Counted from the first letter of the stretch, positions 51,717 to 61,529 are shown. The stretch is 64,000 nucleotides of DNA from Oribacterium sp. NK2B42 (GCF_000424445.1 NZ_AUJX01000003.1:165345-229344); one strand, 5' to 3'. The notes: generated by a model from the sequence alone, not told the origin. Numbers and translations: made by a program.

Positions 51717-51754
51717 ATCGGGGACGTTTCTCGCCGACGACAAACGTCCCCGAT
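51717..51754. repeat. 38-bp palindrome with CGGCGAGAA loop
   Basis: ATCGGGGACGTTT and AAACGTCCCCGAT are perfect arms. The loop, read on the minus strand, contains CGGCGAGAA as in the palindrome at 5103. Confidence 0.7.
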
Positions 51755-51765
51755 GACAGCAAAGA

Positions 51766-51803
51766 AGGAGTTCAGGAAAAACCTGAACTCCTCTGTTTTT
51801 TAG
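51766..51803 (+). terminator. Terminator between convergent genes
   Basis: AGGAGTTCAGG pairs perfectly with CCTGAACTCCT around AAAAA, followed by CTGTTTTTT. Confidence 0.9.
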
Positions 51804-51805
51804 TA

Positions 51806-52483
51806 TTAATCCAGCTCAAGGAGCTTGATCATATCATCAGTATCATCTCTTGCAAAGCTTGTGAAAGTGATACAGACAGTATAATCACCTTCGGTGCCCA
51901 TATACTGCTTCTGATAAATGTCATATTCATCACTTATCAGTCCATGTGTGGTAAGAAGATATGTATCCTTTCCGGAAACCTTTGCCTTTACCACAGATAC
52001 CTCCTTAGGTGTGATACCGATTTCCTTAAGGGTATCCTTTACTTCCGGAATGCTGTCTTCAAGCTGCTTCTTGAGATCTGTTTCAACATCGGCAAGATTT
52101 ATAGTGACATTGATATTATCATAATTGTCTTCATTATCAGCATAAGCAACGGTTACAGGATCACCCTTTTTGATAGTCTTTATAACAGCATCCTTATCTT
52201 TTATAAATGCCTCGGTTGATCCGTCTATCTCAGCAACCGCTGCTTCATCACCAAAAGTGAATCCGTCAGGAACAGCAAGCTTCAAGCCGAAATAGTCATT
52301 CACATAAACATTCTTTTTAACCTCACCAATAGAAAGCTCTTTCTTTTTGGCTGCAGTCGATTTTCCGGTCACCTTTGAGGACGTTGCCGCAAATGAAACA
52401 ATTGACAGGCTGACAGTCACTGCACTTAAAAGCATGGCAGCAGCGAGACCGGCAGCAATTTTTCTTCTAAGGTTGTACTTCAT
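51806..52483 (-). CDS. Exported protein of unknown function
   Basis: A signal peptide (MKYNLRRKIAAGLAAAMLLS, cleavage near FAATS) precedes about 190 residues beginning with a Lys/Ser linker. The rest is a mixed alpha/beta domain with VNDYFGLKLAVPDGFTFGDE, resembling the exported 'PsbP/DUF-type' small domains of Firmicutes, but I assign no family. No catalytic motif is visible. GGAAAGGAG precedes ATG. It faces the EAL gene and diverges from the STAS-kinase gene. Confidence 0.75.
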   Translation of the reverse strand: MKYNLRRKIAAGLAAAMLLSAVTVSLSIVSFAATSSKVTGKSTAAKKKELSIGEVKKNVYVNDYFGLKLAVPDGFTFGDEAAVAEIDGSTEAFIKDKDAVIKTIKKGDPVTVAYADNEDNYDNINVTINLADVETDLKKQLEDSIPEVKDTLKEIGITPKEVSVVKAKVSGKDTYLLTTHGLISDEYDIYQKQYMGTEGDYTVCITFTSFARDDTDDMIKLLELD

Positions 52484-52812
52484 TCATTACTCCTTTCCTA
52501 AACATAATTTCCGGGATGAGTCTCCCGAACACTCAATACTCATACCACGACGGGCAATATCACAAACTCCCTTCAGGGTTCTTTATTACTTATATTTATC
52601 GACAAAAAATAAGTATGAGATAAGGCATGCTTTCTGACACAACATTTTTTTATTTTCATTTTCTATATAAATACGGATTAAAAATCCTTATATCTCCTTA
52701 TTATTTTGACGAAATTAATGTGTATGGGTACTGAATGCCCTGATAATGATATTTTTGGCCGGAGCTTTTCTTTATAGCTCCGTTTCACAGATCAATACAA
52801 AGGAGCCGCAGC
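52484..52812. other. 329-bp divergent intergenic region
   Basis: AT-rich, with promoters presumably for both flanking genes. A CGGAGC/GCTCCG hairpin at 52760-52782 lies 30 bp before the STAS-kinase gene. I see no gene, riboswitch consensus or repeat. Confidence 0.5.
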
Positions 52813-54000
52813 ATGAGAACAGACACAGATAAAGGAAAAACCACCATATACCTTGAGGGAAGGATCAATACAGACAACGCCGCAAAAGTTGAAACAGAGA
52901 TATTATCGATAATCAATGACCTGAAACCAGGGCAGGAAATCCTTTTTGATGCTGAAAAACTCGAATATATTTCCAGTGCGGGTCTGCGTGTTCTCATGAA
53001 GGTGCGAAAACAACTGGGAAAACCGGTTACTGTAACAGAAGTAAGCCGTGATGTATATGATATTTTCGAAACAACAGGGTTTACAGATCTGTTTAATGTA
53101 AAAAAAGTCCTCAGGAAAGTTTCCATTGAGGGCTGTGAAAAACTGGGCGGTGCTCCAAACTGTGAAGTTTATCGTCTTGACCCGGAAACCATAGTGAAGG
53201 TTTATAAGGGAGATTTATATACCCGGGAGAAGATAGAAAAGGACAGGGAACTTGCCAAAAAGATTTTTACAGGAGGAATTCCTACGACAATACCTTTCGA
53301 CATGGTTAAAGTGGGGCCCCATTACGGTCTCGTTTTTGAAATGATGTCAGGAGGTTCTTTGGCAAGCATTCTTTCATCTCACCCCGAAGAAACAGAAAAG
53401 TACGGCAAGCTCGTTGCAGGCTTTATAAAGAAACTTCATTCAACCGAGTTTGAAACGGGAGTTCTTCCGGATGCCAGGGTGCCGTATCTAAGGAACTTGA
53501 AATATCTTGAGGAGATAGGCGTCTACACGGCAGAGGAAGCAGAGAGAGTACATGAACTCCTCCGCACTATTCCTCATAGAAATACCTTTATCCATCAGAA
53601 TCTTAATCCCGTTAACATCATGCTGATGGATGATGAGTTCATCCTTATAGATGTTGATGATTCAGGAACCGGACATCCTGTCTGGGATCTTATGGGAATG
53701 TATCAGGTTTATGTTACAGGAGCCAAAGCCGGTTGGACAAAACCTATGATGGGTCTCGGAGAAGATATATTAAAACCTCTTTGGAACACAATTCTTCATT
53801 CATACCTTGGGGAGATACATAGTGATGATATCCCTGAGGTGAACAGGGTTCTTGGCGGTTATACAAAAATGAATCAGATATTCGAGCTGGTGACAAACCC
53901 GACCATCTCCGGAGATATAAGAAAGCCTGCTATAGAAAAAGAAAAGGCAGCTTTCTTCGATATGATGGATACACTTTACCCGGTACCCAGATGGATCTGA
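52813..54000 (+). CDS. STAS domain fused to aminoglycoside-phosphotransferase-like kinase
   Basis: Residues 1-100 are a STAS domain (anti-sigma-antagonist type) with the phospho-Ser segment LEYISSAGLRVLMK. Residues 110-390 have the APH/choline-kinase fold: Lys in IVKVYKG, the catalytic loop HQNLNPVNIML and metal site LIDVDDSGTG. In active kinases the loop begins H-G-D; here the Asp is Asn. The fusion resembles the TIGR02172 paralog family. It may couple partner-switching signalling with a phosphotransfer or nucleotide-binding module. AAAGGAG precedes ATG. Confidence 0.82.
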   Translation: MRTDTDKGKTTIYLEGRINTDNAAKVETEILSIINDLKPGQEILFDAEKLEYISSAGLRVLMKVRKQLGKPVTVTEVSRDVYDIFETTGFTDLFNVKKVLRKVSIEGCEKLGGAPNCEVYRLDPETIVKVYKGDLYTREKIEKDRELAKKIFTGGIPTTIPFDMVKVGPHYGLVFEMMSGGSLASILSSHPEETEKYGKLVAGFIKKLHSTEFETGVLPDARVPYLRNLKYLEEIGVYTAEEAERVHELLRTIPHRNTFIHQNLNPVNIMLMDDEFILIDVDDSGTGHPVWDLMGMYQVYVTGAKAGWTKPMMGLGEDILKPLWNTILHSYLGEIHSDDIPEVNRVLGGYTKMNQIFELVTNPTISGDIRKPAIEKEKAAFFDMMDTLYPVPRWI

Positions 54001-54101
54001 GAGAACAATGATCTCTAAATAATTTGCAGGATTAAATCTGTTTCATAGAACAGTAATACCACAAGAACTAATCCTACATATTGAATTCAGGAGGGGCTCA
54101 A

Positions 54102-56393
54102 TTGGAAAAATACAGATACTGTGACGAAGAACTTAAACTGATGGAGAAAAGTCATGTTCCCTTCGCTGTTTATCAGTTTATAAATAAAAGAGTGATTACC
54201 ATAATTCTTTCCCAAGGCTTCATTGATCTGTTCGGATTTGAGGGCATGAAAAAAGAAGATGTTTATGCTCTCATGGATAACAACATGTACCGTGATACAC
54301 ATCCTGATGACATGGCTACTCTGGGGGATGCTGCCTATCGTTTCGCAACTGAAGGCGGTGCCTATGATGTGATCTACAGATCCAAAACGCATGGAGAATA
54401 CAGGATCATCCATGCCTACGGAAGACATATTCACAAGGAAGACGGTACACGTCTGGCTTTTATCTGGTATACGGACCAGGGTGCCTATGTTGAAGACGGC
54501 AAAAACGAAAAAGACTTCATGATGAATCTTTTTAAGAATCAATTAGCAGAAAGAAGCATTATCGCACAGACCAGTCATGACTATCTGACAGGTCTTCCTT
54601 CCATGACTTATTTCTTTGAGCTTGCGGAAGCGGGTTGCAAAAGAATCCGTGAAAAAGGGAAAAAGCCTGTTATTCTCTTTACCGATTTCAATGGGATGAA
54701 GGTATATAACCAAAAATATGGTATGGAAGAGGGCGATAAGGTTCTTAAGGAATTCACAGATAAACTGGTCGGGATTTTCACCCATGAAAACTGCAGCAGA
54801 TTCAGCGCGGATCACTTCTGCATCTATACGAATCTGGATAAAGGACTTTCGGCAGCAGAGCAGCTTGTCTCAAGTAATGCAGGAATCGATATTGAAAAGA
54901 AACTCCGTATTCGTATAGGTATGTATGTTTATGAGGATGAGAACATCAGCATAAGTGCTGCCTGTGACAGGGCAAAGATGGCCTGTGATTCCGGCAAAAA
55001 TACCTTTACTTCAAAGCTGTATGTTTTTGACCAAAAAATGATGACGGCTATTGAGAATCGTCAATATGTGGTAGAGAATCTTGACAAAGCCATAAAAGAA
55101 GGTTGGATCAAGGTCTACTATCAACCCATCATCAGAACCGCCAATGGCAGGGTATGTCATGAGGAAGCCCTGTCCAGATGGATAGATCCTGTAAAGGGCT
55201 TCCTTAGTCCTGCAGAATTCATACCTGCTCTCGAAGAATCCAACACCATATTTAAGCTCGATCTATATGTTGTAGATTCTATTTTGGTAAAAATGAGAGA
55301 GCAGGCAGACTATGGTCTTTATCTGGTTCCTCAATCCGTAAACCTGTCAAGATCCGATTTTTATGCCTGTGATATCGTTGAAGAAGTCAGAAAACGTGTA
55401 GATGAGGCAGGAATTCCAAGAGACAGAATTGTTATAGAGATTACAGAAAGTATCGTAGGCGATGACATTGACTACATGATTGATAGAATCAATCGTTTTA
55501 AGGAACTGGGATTTAAGGTCTGGATGGATGATTACGGCAGCGGTTATTCATCTCCTATGATTCTTCAGAAGGTACCCTTTGACCTGATTAAGATAGATAT
55601 GCAATTTGTAAGGCAGCTCGACGAAGGTGAAAGGGCAAAGATCATACTGACCGAGATCGTCAGAATGGCAATGGCACTTGGAATGGACACAATCGCCGAA
55701 GGAATCGAAACAAAAAAACAGGCTGAATTCCTTAAGGATATCGGCTGCGATATGCTTCAGGGATACTATTTCTGCAAGCCGATACCTCCGGAAGAAATCA
55801 TTAAAAGAAACAGAGAAGGAATACAGATAGGTTTTGAAAATCCCAGGGAAGAGGATTATTATACCCAGCTTGGTAAAGTAAATCTTTATAATCTTTCTAT
55901 TTCAGCAAATGATATTTACGGCGGTGACAGTTATTTTGATACCTGGCCCATGGTCATGACTGAATGCAAAGATGGTCACATAAAGATCATAAAATACAAT
56001 ACTACTTTTAAAGCCTATATCGACGAACTATTCCCGGATTCCGCCAATACATATGAGTTTGATTTATCTGATTTTAAAGGTAAAAACGGAGAGCTTTCCC
56101 TTAATGCAGTTTTTCAATGTGCAGAGGATGGAAAGAGAATCATCCTTGATGACATGACAAAGGACGGAAAGATCATTCAGATCATGGCCTGGAGAGTGGC
56201 GGTGAATCCCGTGACAAAGGTTTCGGCTGTAATGGTTGCCGTACTATCTTCATCAGATCAGCGCAAAGGATTCCTTGACGAAAAGCACAACAAAGAGTTT
56301 CAAAGATTATCCGGAAAATATGAAAAACTCCGGAAAGAAAATGTGCCGTCATCGCCTGCGGAATGGCGAAATTCCATAATGAATACACCGTAG
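54102..56393 (+). CDS. PAS-GGDEF-EAL protein, 3' end truncated
   Basis: A PAS-like domain (about 15-120; FINKRVITIILSQGFIDLFG) precedes a GGDEF domain with a dead loop (FSADHF in place of GGDEF) and a complete EAL domain: EEALSRW, NLSRSDFY, EITESIV, MDDYGSGYSS, IKIDMQF, EGIETKK. It should hydrolyse c-di-GMP. A second PAS-like region (about 610-745) follows and breaks off at MNTP. The tail of another GGDEF domain follows in a different frame (56342), so the 3' end has suffered a deletion. TTG 54102 is chosen because AGGAGG lies seven bases upstream. Confidence 0.88.
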   Translation: MEKYRYCDEELKLMEKSHVPFAVYQFINKRVITIILSQGFIDLFGFEGMKKEDVYALMDNNMYRDTHPDDMATLGDAAYRFATEGGAYDVIYRSKTHGEYRIIHAYGRHIHKEDGTRLAFIWYTDQGAYVEDGKNEKDFMMNLFKNQLAERSIIAQTSHDYLTGLPSMTYFFELAEAGCKRIREKGKKPVILFTDFNGMKVYNQKYGMEEGDKVLKEFTDKLVGIFTHENCSRFSADHFCIYTNLDKGLSAAEQLVSSNAGIDIEKKLRIRIGMYVYEDENISISAACDRAKMACDSGKNTFTSKLYVFDQKMMTAIENRQYVVENLDKAIKEGWIKVYYQPIIRTANGRVCHEEALSRWIDPVKGFLSPAEFIPALEESNTIFKLDLYVVDSILVKMREQADYGLYLVPQSVNLSRSDFYACDIVEEVRKRVDEAGIPRDRIVIEITESIVGDDIDYMIDRINRFKELGFKVWMDDYGSGYSSPMILQKVPFDLIKIDMQFVRQLDEGERAKIILTEIVRMAMALGMDTIAEGIETKKQAEFLKDIGCDMLQGYYFCKPIPPEEIIKRNREGIQIGFENPREEDYYTQLGKVNLYNLSISANDIYGGDSYFDTWPMVMTECKDGHIKIIKYNTTFKAYIDELFPDSANTYEFDLSDFKGKNGELSLNAVFQCAEDGKRIILDDMTKDGKIIQIMAWRVAVNPVTKVSAVMVAVLSSSDQRKGFLDEKHNKEFQRLSGKYEKLRKENVPSSPAEWRNSIMNTP

Positions 56394-56476
56394 CTGAAGT
56401 CTTTGAAATCGCAGATAAGAGAATGTATGAAAACAAACACTTTTTAAAAAGAACAAAAATGCAGCAATCTCAATAA
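56342..56476 (+). pseudogene. Out-of-frame tail of a lost GGDEF domain
   Basis: In the frame from 56342 the sequence reads CAVIACGMAKFHNEYTVAEV, then FEIADKRMYENKHFLK, ending at 56476. The ADKRMYENK segment is the characteristic last helix of GGDEF domains. It overlaps the last 50 bases of the EAL gene. The parent therefore probably once ended with an active GGDEF domain, most of which was deleted. Confidence 0.85.
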
Positions 56477-56531
56477 TTAACCAAAAGGAACAATACCCCT
56501 GCCGATGCGACAGTTTTTATTGGCAGACCCG

Positions 56532-56598
56532 AACTCACCGGGGATCACCCGTGACACCCTTATAAGAATGTGTCAGGGATGATTCCCGGTGAGTTTTT
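56532..56598. repeat. 64-bp REP-like palindrome
   Basis: AACTCACCGGG and CCCGGTGAGTT form the outer arms, with inner ATCA/TGAT and TGACA/TGTCA pairing. TTTTT follows on the plus side, so it may also terminate transcription of the EAL gene. Confidence 0.65.
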
Positions 56599-56754
56599 CA
56601 GTATGCCAGTCAGACCCGTTCCGGTAATTATTCTTTAAATCATGACACTAAACCGTTTTACTTTTCGTTATGTATTTATCAACCCAAAAAATAGACAAAA
56701 TAAAAATATTTTTTATTACACATTTCACAGATATTATTAAGTCTCCTAAAATCT

Positions 56755-56773
56755 ATTGAAAACCGCTTTCAAT
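56755..56773. promoter_or_regulatory. Operator-like palindrome before cstA
   Basis: ATTGAAA and TTTCAAT flank ACCGC. It resembles a CcpA cre box (TGAAAGCGCTTTCA) but has one extra central base. The rest of 56600-56820 is AT-rich and otherwise featureless. Confidence 0.4.
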
Positions 56774-56827
56774 TAATTCTAAAATAAATATGAAAATTTA
56801 ATAAACAATCTACACAGGAGGTAATGT

Positions 56828-58324
56828 ATGATCAGTTTTTTGTTTTGTCTCTGTTTACTGATTGCAGGCTATTTTACTTATGGTAAATTAGTCGACAACA
56901 CCTTTGGTCCCGACGACCGTGAAACACCGGCTGTCGCCATTAATGATGGAGTTGACTATGTTGTTTTACCACAGTGGAAGTTGTTCCTGGTTCAGCTTTT
57001 GAACATCGCAGGTCTTGGTCCTATTTTCGGTGCTCTTCAGGGCGCTCTTTGGGGGCCAATAGTATTTCTCTGGATCACCTTCGGTACAATCTTTGCCGGC
57101 GGCGTACATGATTACTTCTCAGGTATGCTCAGTGAGAGAAATAACGGTGATTCCATCGCCGAGGTTACAGGTAAGTATCTCGGAAACACCATGAAGACTA
57201 TCATGAGAGGTTTCTCAGTAGTTCTTCTCGTAATGGTTGGTACAGTATTTGCAGTAGGTCCTGCAGGACTTATCGTTCAGCTTCTTTCCAACAAGGGTGT
57301 AACCGGAGCTTTTGCAACTACAGCAGTTTGGCTTGCAATCATCCTTACTTACTACTTTATCGCGACCTTCATTTCCATCGATAAGATCATCGGTAAGATT
57401 TACCCTGTATTCGGAATCTGCCTTATCGTCATGGCCATCGGTGTAATCATCGGACTTCCTTTAAACGGTTTCCATACACCTGAGCTTTGGGATCATTTCT
57501 ATAACATGCATCCAAAGACAACTCCTGTATGGTCATTTATGTTCATCACAGTTGCCTGCGGTGCCATATCGGGTTTTCATTCAACCCAGTCACCTATTAT
57601 GGCAAGATGTCTTAAGTCAGAGAAACAGGGACACTTCGTATTCTACGGTGCAATGGTAGCCGAAGGCTGTATCGCTCTTGTATGGGCAGCAGCAGGATGT
57701 TCACTCTATGCAGTTGACGGCGGTCTCAATACAGGTCTTTCAGAGGCTCTTGCAGCAGGACAGTCAGCAGCCATCTATGATGTCTGCGTTAAAACCATGG
57801 GCAATGTAGGCGTTATCCTTGCTATGCTCGGTGTTATAGCGTGTCCTATCACTTCCGGTGATACAGCATTCCGTTCAGCAAGACTTACACTTTCAGACTG
57901 GTTAAAGATCGATCAGAAGTCCTACGCAAACAGACTCAAGCTTTGCGTACCTCTTCTCGGCTGCGGTGCTTTCCTTGGATTCGGAAATTCCTTCGGACTT
58001 TTCAGCTATGCTGTCATCTGGAGATATTTCTCCTGGACAAACCAGACTCTTGCAATGCTTGTTCTCTGGTCAGGTGCAATGTATCTTGTAAAAGAGAAGA
58101 GAAACTATTGGGTATGTGCAGTTCCTGCAACTTTCATGTCAGCAGTTTCCGCAACATATTTCTCAATGGCTCCGGAGTGCTTAGGTCTCATCCCTGTATT
58201 CACAAACAACAGAACATTTGCTTATCCCTTCGGAATACTCGTTGCAGTTTGCTTCCTTGGTCTTTTCCTTAATGCAGCAAAAAAGTATGATCCTAAGGTA
58301 AATGTTCACTCAGCTCACGCTTAA
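56828..58324 (+). CDS. cstA: CstA-family carbon starvation/peptide or pyruvate transporter
   Basis: A polytopic transporter with about 14 helices. The family signature is clear: FGPDDRETPA, PQWKLFLVQLLNIAGLGPIF, GALWGPIVFLWI, GGVHDYFSGML and STQSPIMARC. CstA and its paralogs import peptides or pyruvate; the 498-residue length is shorter than E. coli CstA (about 700) and matches the short Firmicutes form. Its start follows GGAGG. The palindrome at 56755 suggests catabolite-type control. Codon use is that of a highly expressed gene. Confidence 0.93.
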   Translation: MISFLFCLCLLIAGYFTYGKLVDNTFGPDDRETPAVAINDGVDYVVLPQWKLFLVQLLNIAGLGPIFGALQGALWGPIVFLWITFGTIFAGGVHDYFSGMLSERNNGDSIAEVTGKYLGNTMKTIMRGFSVVLLVMVGTVFAVGPAGLIVQLLSNKGVTGAFATTAVWLAIILTYYFIATFISIDKIIGKIYPVFGICLIVMAIGVIIGLPLNGFHTPELWDHFYNMHPKTTPVWSFMFITVACGAISGFHSTQSPIMARCLKSEKQGHFVFYGAMVAEGCIALVWAAAGCSLYAVDGGLNTGLSEALAAGQSAAIYDVCVKTMGNVGVILAMLGVIACPITSGDTAFRSARLTLSDWLKIDQKSYANRLKLCVPLLGCGAFLGFGNSFGLFSYAVIWRYFSWTNQTLAMLVLWSGAMYLVKEKRNYWVCAVPATFMSAVSATYFSMAPECLGLIPVFTNNRTFAYPFGILVAVCFLGLFLNAAKKYDPKVNVHSAHA

Positions 58325-58374
58325 AGCAGGGGCTCAATTAAATAATCAGATGTCAGCTTGACCGATGATATCTT

Positions 58375-58405
58375 TCGAGTAGGGGGATGACCCCTACTCG
58401 ATTTA
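58375..58405 (+). terminator. Hairpin after cstA
   Basis: TCGAGTAGGGG pairs with CCCCTACTCGA around GATGA, followed by TTTATT. Confidence 0.7.
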
Positions 58406-58522
58406 TTAATATAAGAACAGACCAATATATAAATACTTTTACAGAATCCGTGAAAACTCAGAATTCTTGGAGTATTTATATAGTGGACAAAAAATAAACT
58501 TCTATATTATACGGAGGCCAAT

Positions 58523-59530
58523 ATGTTATTTTCGCCCAAATGTCTCGGAACCACAACATTAACAAAAGAGGAACTGAAAGAAGATAAGGCAAAATGCGTG
58601 AAGATCGGTCCCTGCGGACTCGGAGAGAAGGCACTGTATCTTAACAGTTTCTTTCTGGACAGGGTTTACTACATAAGCTACAAGGATATAAACAGGTGCT
58701 TTAAGAGGGTTGCCATGAGTAAGGGCGGTTTTACCGGAAAAGGGGTTTTCGGAAGTATGCCATACCTCGTTGTGCAGTACGGCACCGGACTTGAGAAACA
58801 GTGTAATTTTAAGTTTGAAGAAGAAGTTGACATGTTCCTTGAGGAGCTTTCAAAAATCAGACCTGAAATGCCCCTTCACAGCGTGGAAGCCGAATACAAG
58901 CTGAGAATGGCTGAAGAAGAGGAAAGGAAGAGATACCTGAAGGAACTTTCTCCTGAACAGGAAACCTCGGTTCAGGTTTTGAGGGAGGCAGAGGAAGTAG
59001 TTAAAGCTTATCCTGAGCAGTATACAAAACTTTCCGTAACTGCAAAACAGAAGCGTGTCATCGAACGCATAAGCCCAACCTATCAAAAGGTTGCACTGGT
59101 CATCCTGATGCTTTCCATAGCTTCGGCACTGTTTGGTGTTTTTGCTCTTATTAAGGGACAGGGCCTGGCCATTTACTTTGTGCTTTTTGGTTTCTCCTTT
59201 ATCTTTATCGTTATTTCCTCAAGGATACTTCCCACAGGAAGAAACAATAAAGCTTATGCGGAGAAGGAATGGGCAGACGCTCTTAATGATATGTCTGAAA
59301 CCATGAAGGATAATCAGGACTTTCCTGTTCCGCCTCAGTATGCACATCCTGTAGTTCTGGAGAGAATGATCAGAGTCATAAGAGAGGGCAGGGCTGACAG
59401 CGTTGGCGAAGCTTTTACCATAATGAAGGAAGACCTTAAGAAGCTGAACAGTGATGTTACTGTTTCTCAAAAGGAATATGACGAGGTTGTTCAGGTTAAA
59501 CCGATGTTTCTGGTAATGGACTACAAATAA
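58523..59530 (+). CDS. Membrane protein with N-terminal PH-like region, unknown
   Basis: Residues 1-110 look like a soluble beta-rich module (YLNSFFLDRVYYISYKDINR), possibly PH-like. A charged helical segment follows (EEERKRYLKELSPEQETSVQ), then two membrane helices (about 187-235) and a helical C-terminus. No enzyme motif is seen. CGGAGG precedes ATG. It appears monocistronic. Function unknown. Confidence 0.7.
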   Translation: MLFSPKCLGTTTLTKEELKEDKAKCVKIGPCGLGEKALYLNSFFLDRVYYISYKDINRCFKRVAMSKGGFTGKGVFGSMPYLVVQYGTGLEKQCNFKFEEEVDMFLEELSKIRPEMPLHSVEAEYKLRMAEEEERKRYLKELSPEQETSVQVLREAEEVVKAYPEQYTKLSVTAKQKRVIERISPTYQKVALVILMLSIASALFGVFALIKGQGLAIYFVLFGFSFIFIVISSRILPTGRNNKAYAEKEWADALNDMSETMKDNQDFPVPPQYAHPVVLERMIRVIREGRADSVGEAFTIMKEDLKKLNSDVTVSQKEYDEVVQVKPMFLVMDYK

Positions 59531-59550
59531 AAGATTATTATTATAAATAT

Positions 59551-59603
59551 AAAGTCGATAAAATATGTAGCGAGTTAGGCTATATTTCGGCTTTATTTTT
59601 TTT
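59551..59603 (+). terminator. Terminator of the membrane-protein gene
   Basis: AAGTCGATAAAATATGTAGC pairs imperfectly with GCTATATTTCGGCTTT, followed by a long T-run. Confidence 0.8.
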
Positions 59604-59639
59604 TTTCATTTTTTTGCAATTACATCGAGGTAAAAATAC

Positions 59640-61454
59640 ATGTTTAAATCCAGCTTCAAACGTTCTTTACGTGCTTTAATTTCAATAACAACAGCCATGC
59701 TTCTTATGACCGGCTGTATGGATCAAATACCGGAAATACAAGTCACTCCCAAGGAGACTTCCAGCGAAAAACCAACGGATGTAGAAACCAACGCTTCTAC
59801 CACCGGAACAGAAGCCGGCGGTACAACGGCTGAAACCAAGGACGTATCAGATGATCCAAAAGCCGCAGAAAAGAACCAAGAAGTAGTCCTTCTATTCACA
59901 AGTGACGTTCACTGCGGCATGGATAAGGGATTCGGGTACGTCGGACTTCAGGATATAAGAGATGAACTGGAGAATAAAGGCTATACCACCATGCTTATAG
60001 ATAACGGAGATTTCATTCAAGGCGAAGCTGTGGGAACTCTCACCAAAGGTGAGGATCTTGTGAAACTTATGAATTCCCTGAATTATGATTTTGCGGTTGT
60101 TGGAAATCATGAATTTGATTACGGTATGGATCAGTTCATGAAGATAGCTGATATGGCAAATTTCCCTCTGATAAGCTGCAATTTCAGAAAAAACGGAGAT
60201 TTGGTATTTGACCCCTATGTCATTAAAGAAGTTTGTGGTGTAAAGATCGGCTTTGTAGGCGTCACTACCCCCACGGCCATCACAACCTCAACACCGAAAT
60301 ATTTCCAGAATGACAAGGGTGAATATATCTACGATTTTATGCAGGATGATACCGGCGACATGCTGTATGAAGCAGTTCAGAAATCTATAGATGAAGTAAG
60401 AGCCCAGGGTGCTTCCTATGTTTACCTGGTAGGACATCTCGGAATGAATGAAGGCGACCATCCCTGGAACTATAAAGATGTGATATCACACATAAGCGGT
60501 ATAGATGTTTGTTTTGATGGTCATAGTCATGATACAGAGCATGTAATCATGAAGGACAAAGACGGAAAAGACGTACCGAGATTTGGTCTCGGCACAAAGT
60601 TAAATGTCATTGGATACAGCCACGTCACAAAAGATGGCGGAATCGTTGATACCAACGTATGGAGTTGGACAAATAGTGTTTCTCTGCCTGATCTTCTGGG
60701 CGTCAAAAATAGGATTTCAAAAGTGATAGATGAGGATATGGCAGAGACTGATAAACTTATGAAACAGGTTGTTGCCCACTCCTCAGTAGACCTGACTGTT
60801 AACGACCCAACTGAAAAAGATGAGAACGGACAGCCGATAAGAATGGTAAGGCGTGCCGAAACAAATCTTGGTGATCTCTGTGCTGATGCTTACAGGGATC
60901 AGACAGGAGCCGACATTGGCCTTATAAATGGAGGAGGCATAAGGGCCGAGATTTCTAAAGGAGATATAACCTACGGTGACATCATAAATGTCAATCCCTT
61001 TGGAGATACTGTCTGTGTGATAGAAGCCAAGGGGCAGCAGATTATCGATGTTCTTGAATGGGGCGCCAGGGGAATACCCGATGAAAACGGAGGCTTTTTA
61101 CAAGTTTCAGGTATGAGTTACGAAATTGATGCTTCCATCCCAAGCGGTGCTCAGTCAGATGATAACGGTATGTGTACAGGATTTAATGGAAAACGGCGTG
61201 TAAAGAATGTAAAAATAGGCGATGACCCCATAGACCCTTCCAAATCCTATACCGTGGCAAGTATTAATTACCTTCTTCAGGAAAACGGAAACGGTTTCAC
61301 TTCTTTCGATGGCTGTAAATTGGTGCAAAACGACCAAAAGTTGGATAACCAGATATTGATAGACTACATTTCGGATACATTAAAGGGTGAGATTGGTGAC
61401 GAGTACAAGGATCCATATGGACAAGGCAGAATCGTAATACACGATGCAGCTTAA
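59640..61454 (+). CDS. Lipoprotein 5'-nucleotidase/UshA-family phosphoesterase
   Basis: A lipobox LLMTGC (Cys about residue 26) and Thr/Glu-rich linker precede a two-domain UshA-type enzyme. The metallophosphatase domain shows LLFTSDVHCG, DNGDFIQG, VGNHEFDYG and FDGHSHD; the C-terminal substrate domain shows LGDLCADAYRDQTGAD and INGGGIRAEI with NPFGDTV. Such surface enzymes dephosphorylate extracellular nucleotides, UDP-sugars or 2',3'-cyclic nucleotides so that the nucleosides can be imported. The 604 residues are complete. CGAGG precedes ATG. Confidence 0.93.
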   Translation: MFKSSFKRSLRALISITTAMLLMTGCMDQIPEIQVTPKETSSEKPTDVETNASTTGTEAGGTTAETKDVSDDPKAAEKNQEVVLLFTSDVHCGMDKGFGYVGLQDIRDELENKGYTTMLIDNGDFIQGEAVGTLTKGEDLVKLMNSLNYDFAVVGNHEFDYGMDQFMKIADMANFPLISCNFRKNGDLVFDPYVIKEVCGVKIGFVGVTTPTAITTSTPKYFQNDKGEYIYDFMQDDTGDMLYEAVQKSIDEVRAQGASYVYLVGHLGMNEGDHPWNYKDVISHISGIDVCFDGHSHDTEHVIMKDKDGKDVPRFGLGTKLNVIGYSHVTKDGGIVDTNVWSWTNSVSLPDLLGVKNRISKVIDEDMAETDKLMKQVVAHSSVDLTVNDPTEKDENGQPIRMVRRAETNLGDLCADAYRDQTGADIGLINGGGIRAEISKGDITYGDIINVNPFGDTVCVIEAKGQQIIDVLEWGARGIPDENGGFLQVSGMSYEIDASIPSGAQSDDNGMCTGFNGKRRVKNVKIGDDPIDPSKSYTVASINYLLQENGNGFTSFDGCKLVQNDQKLDNQILIDYISDTLKGEIGDEYKDPYGQGRIVIHDAA

Positions 61455-61529
61455 CATTCGTAAACCATGTAACGTATTTCACTTTAAATCCACTGTTCGA
61501 ACTTATCGGCCACTCTAAAAGGTGAGTAC

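Noticed and set aside
52740..52812. c-di-GMP or other riboswitch before the STAS-kinase gene
   Set aside because: Only one hairpin is present; the conserved GEMM or other consensus blocks are absent.
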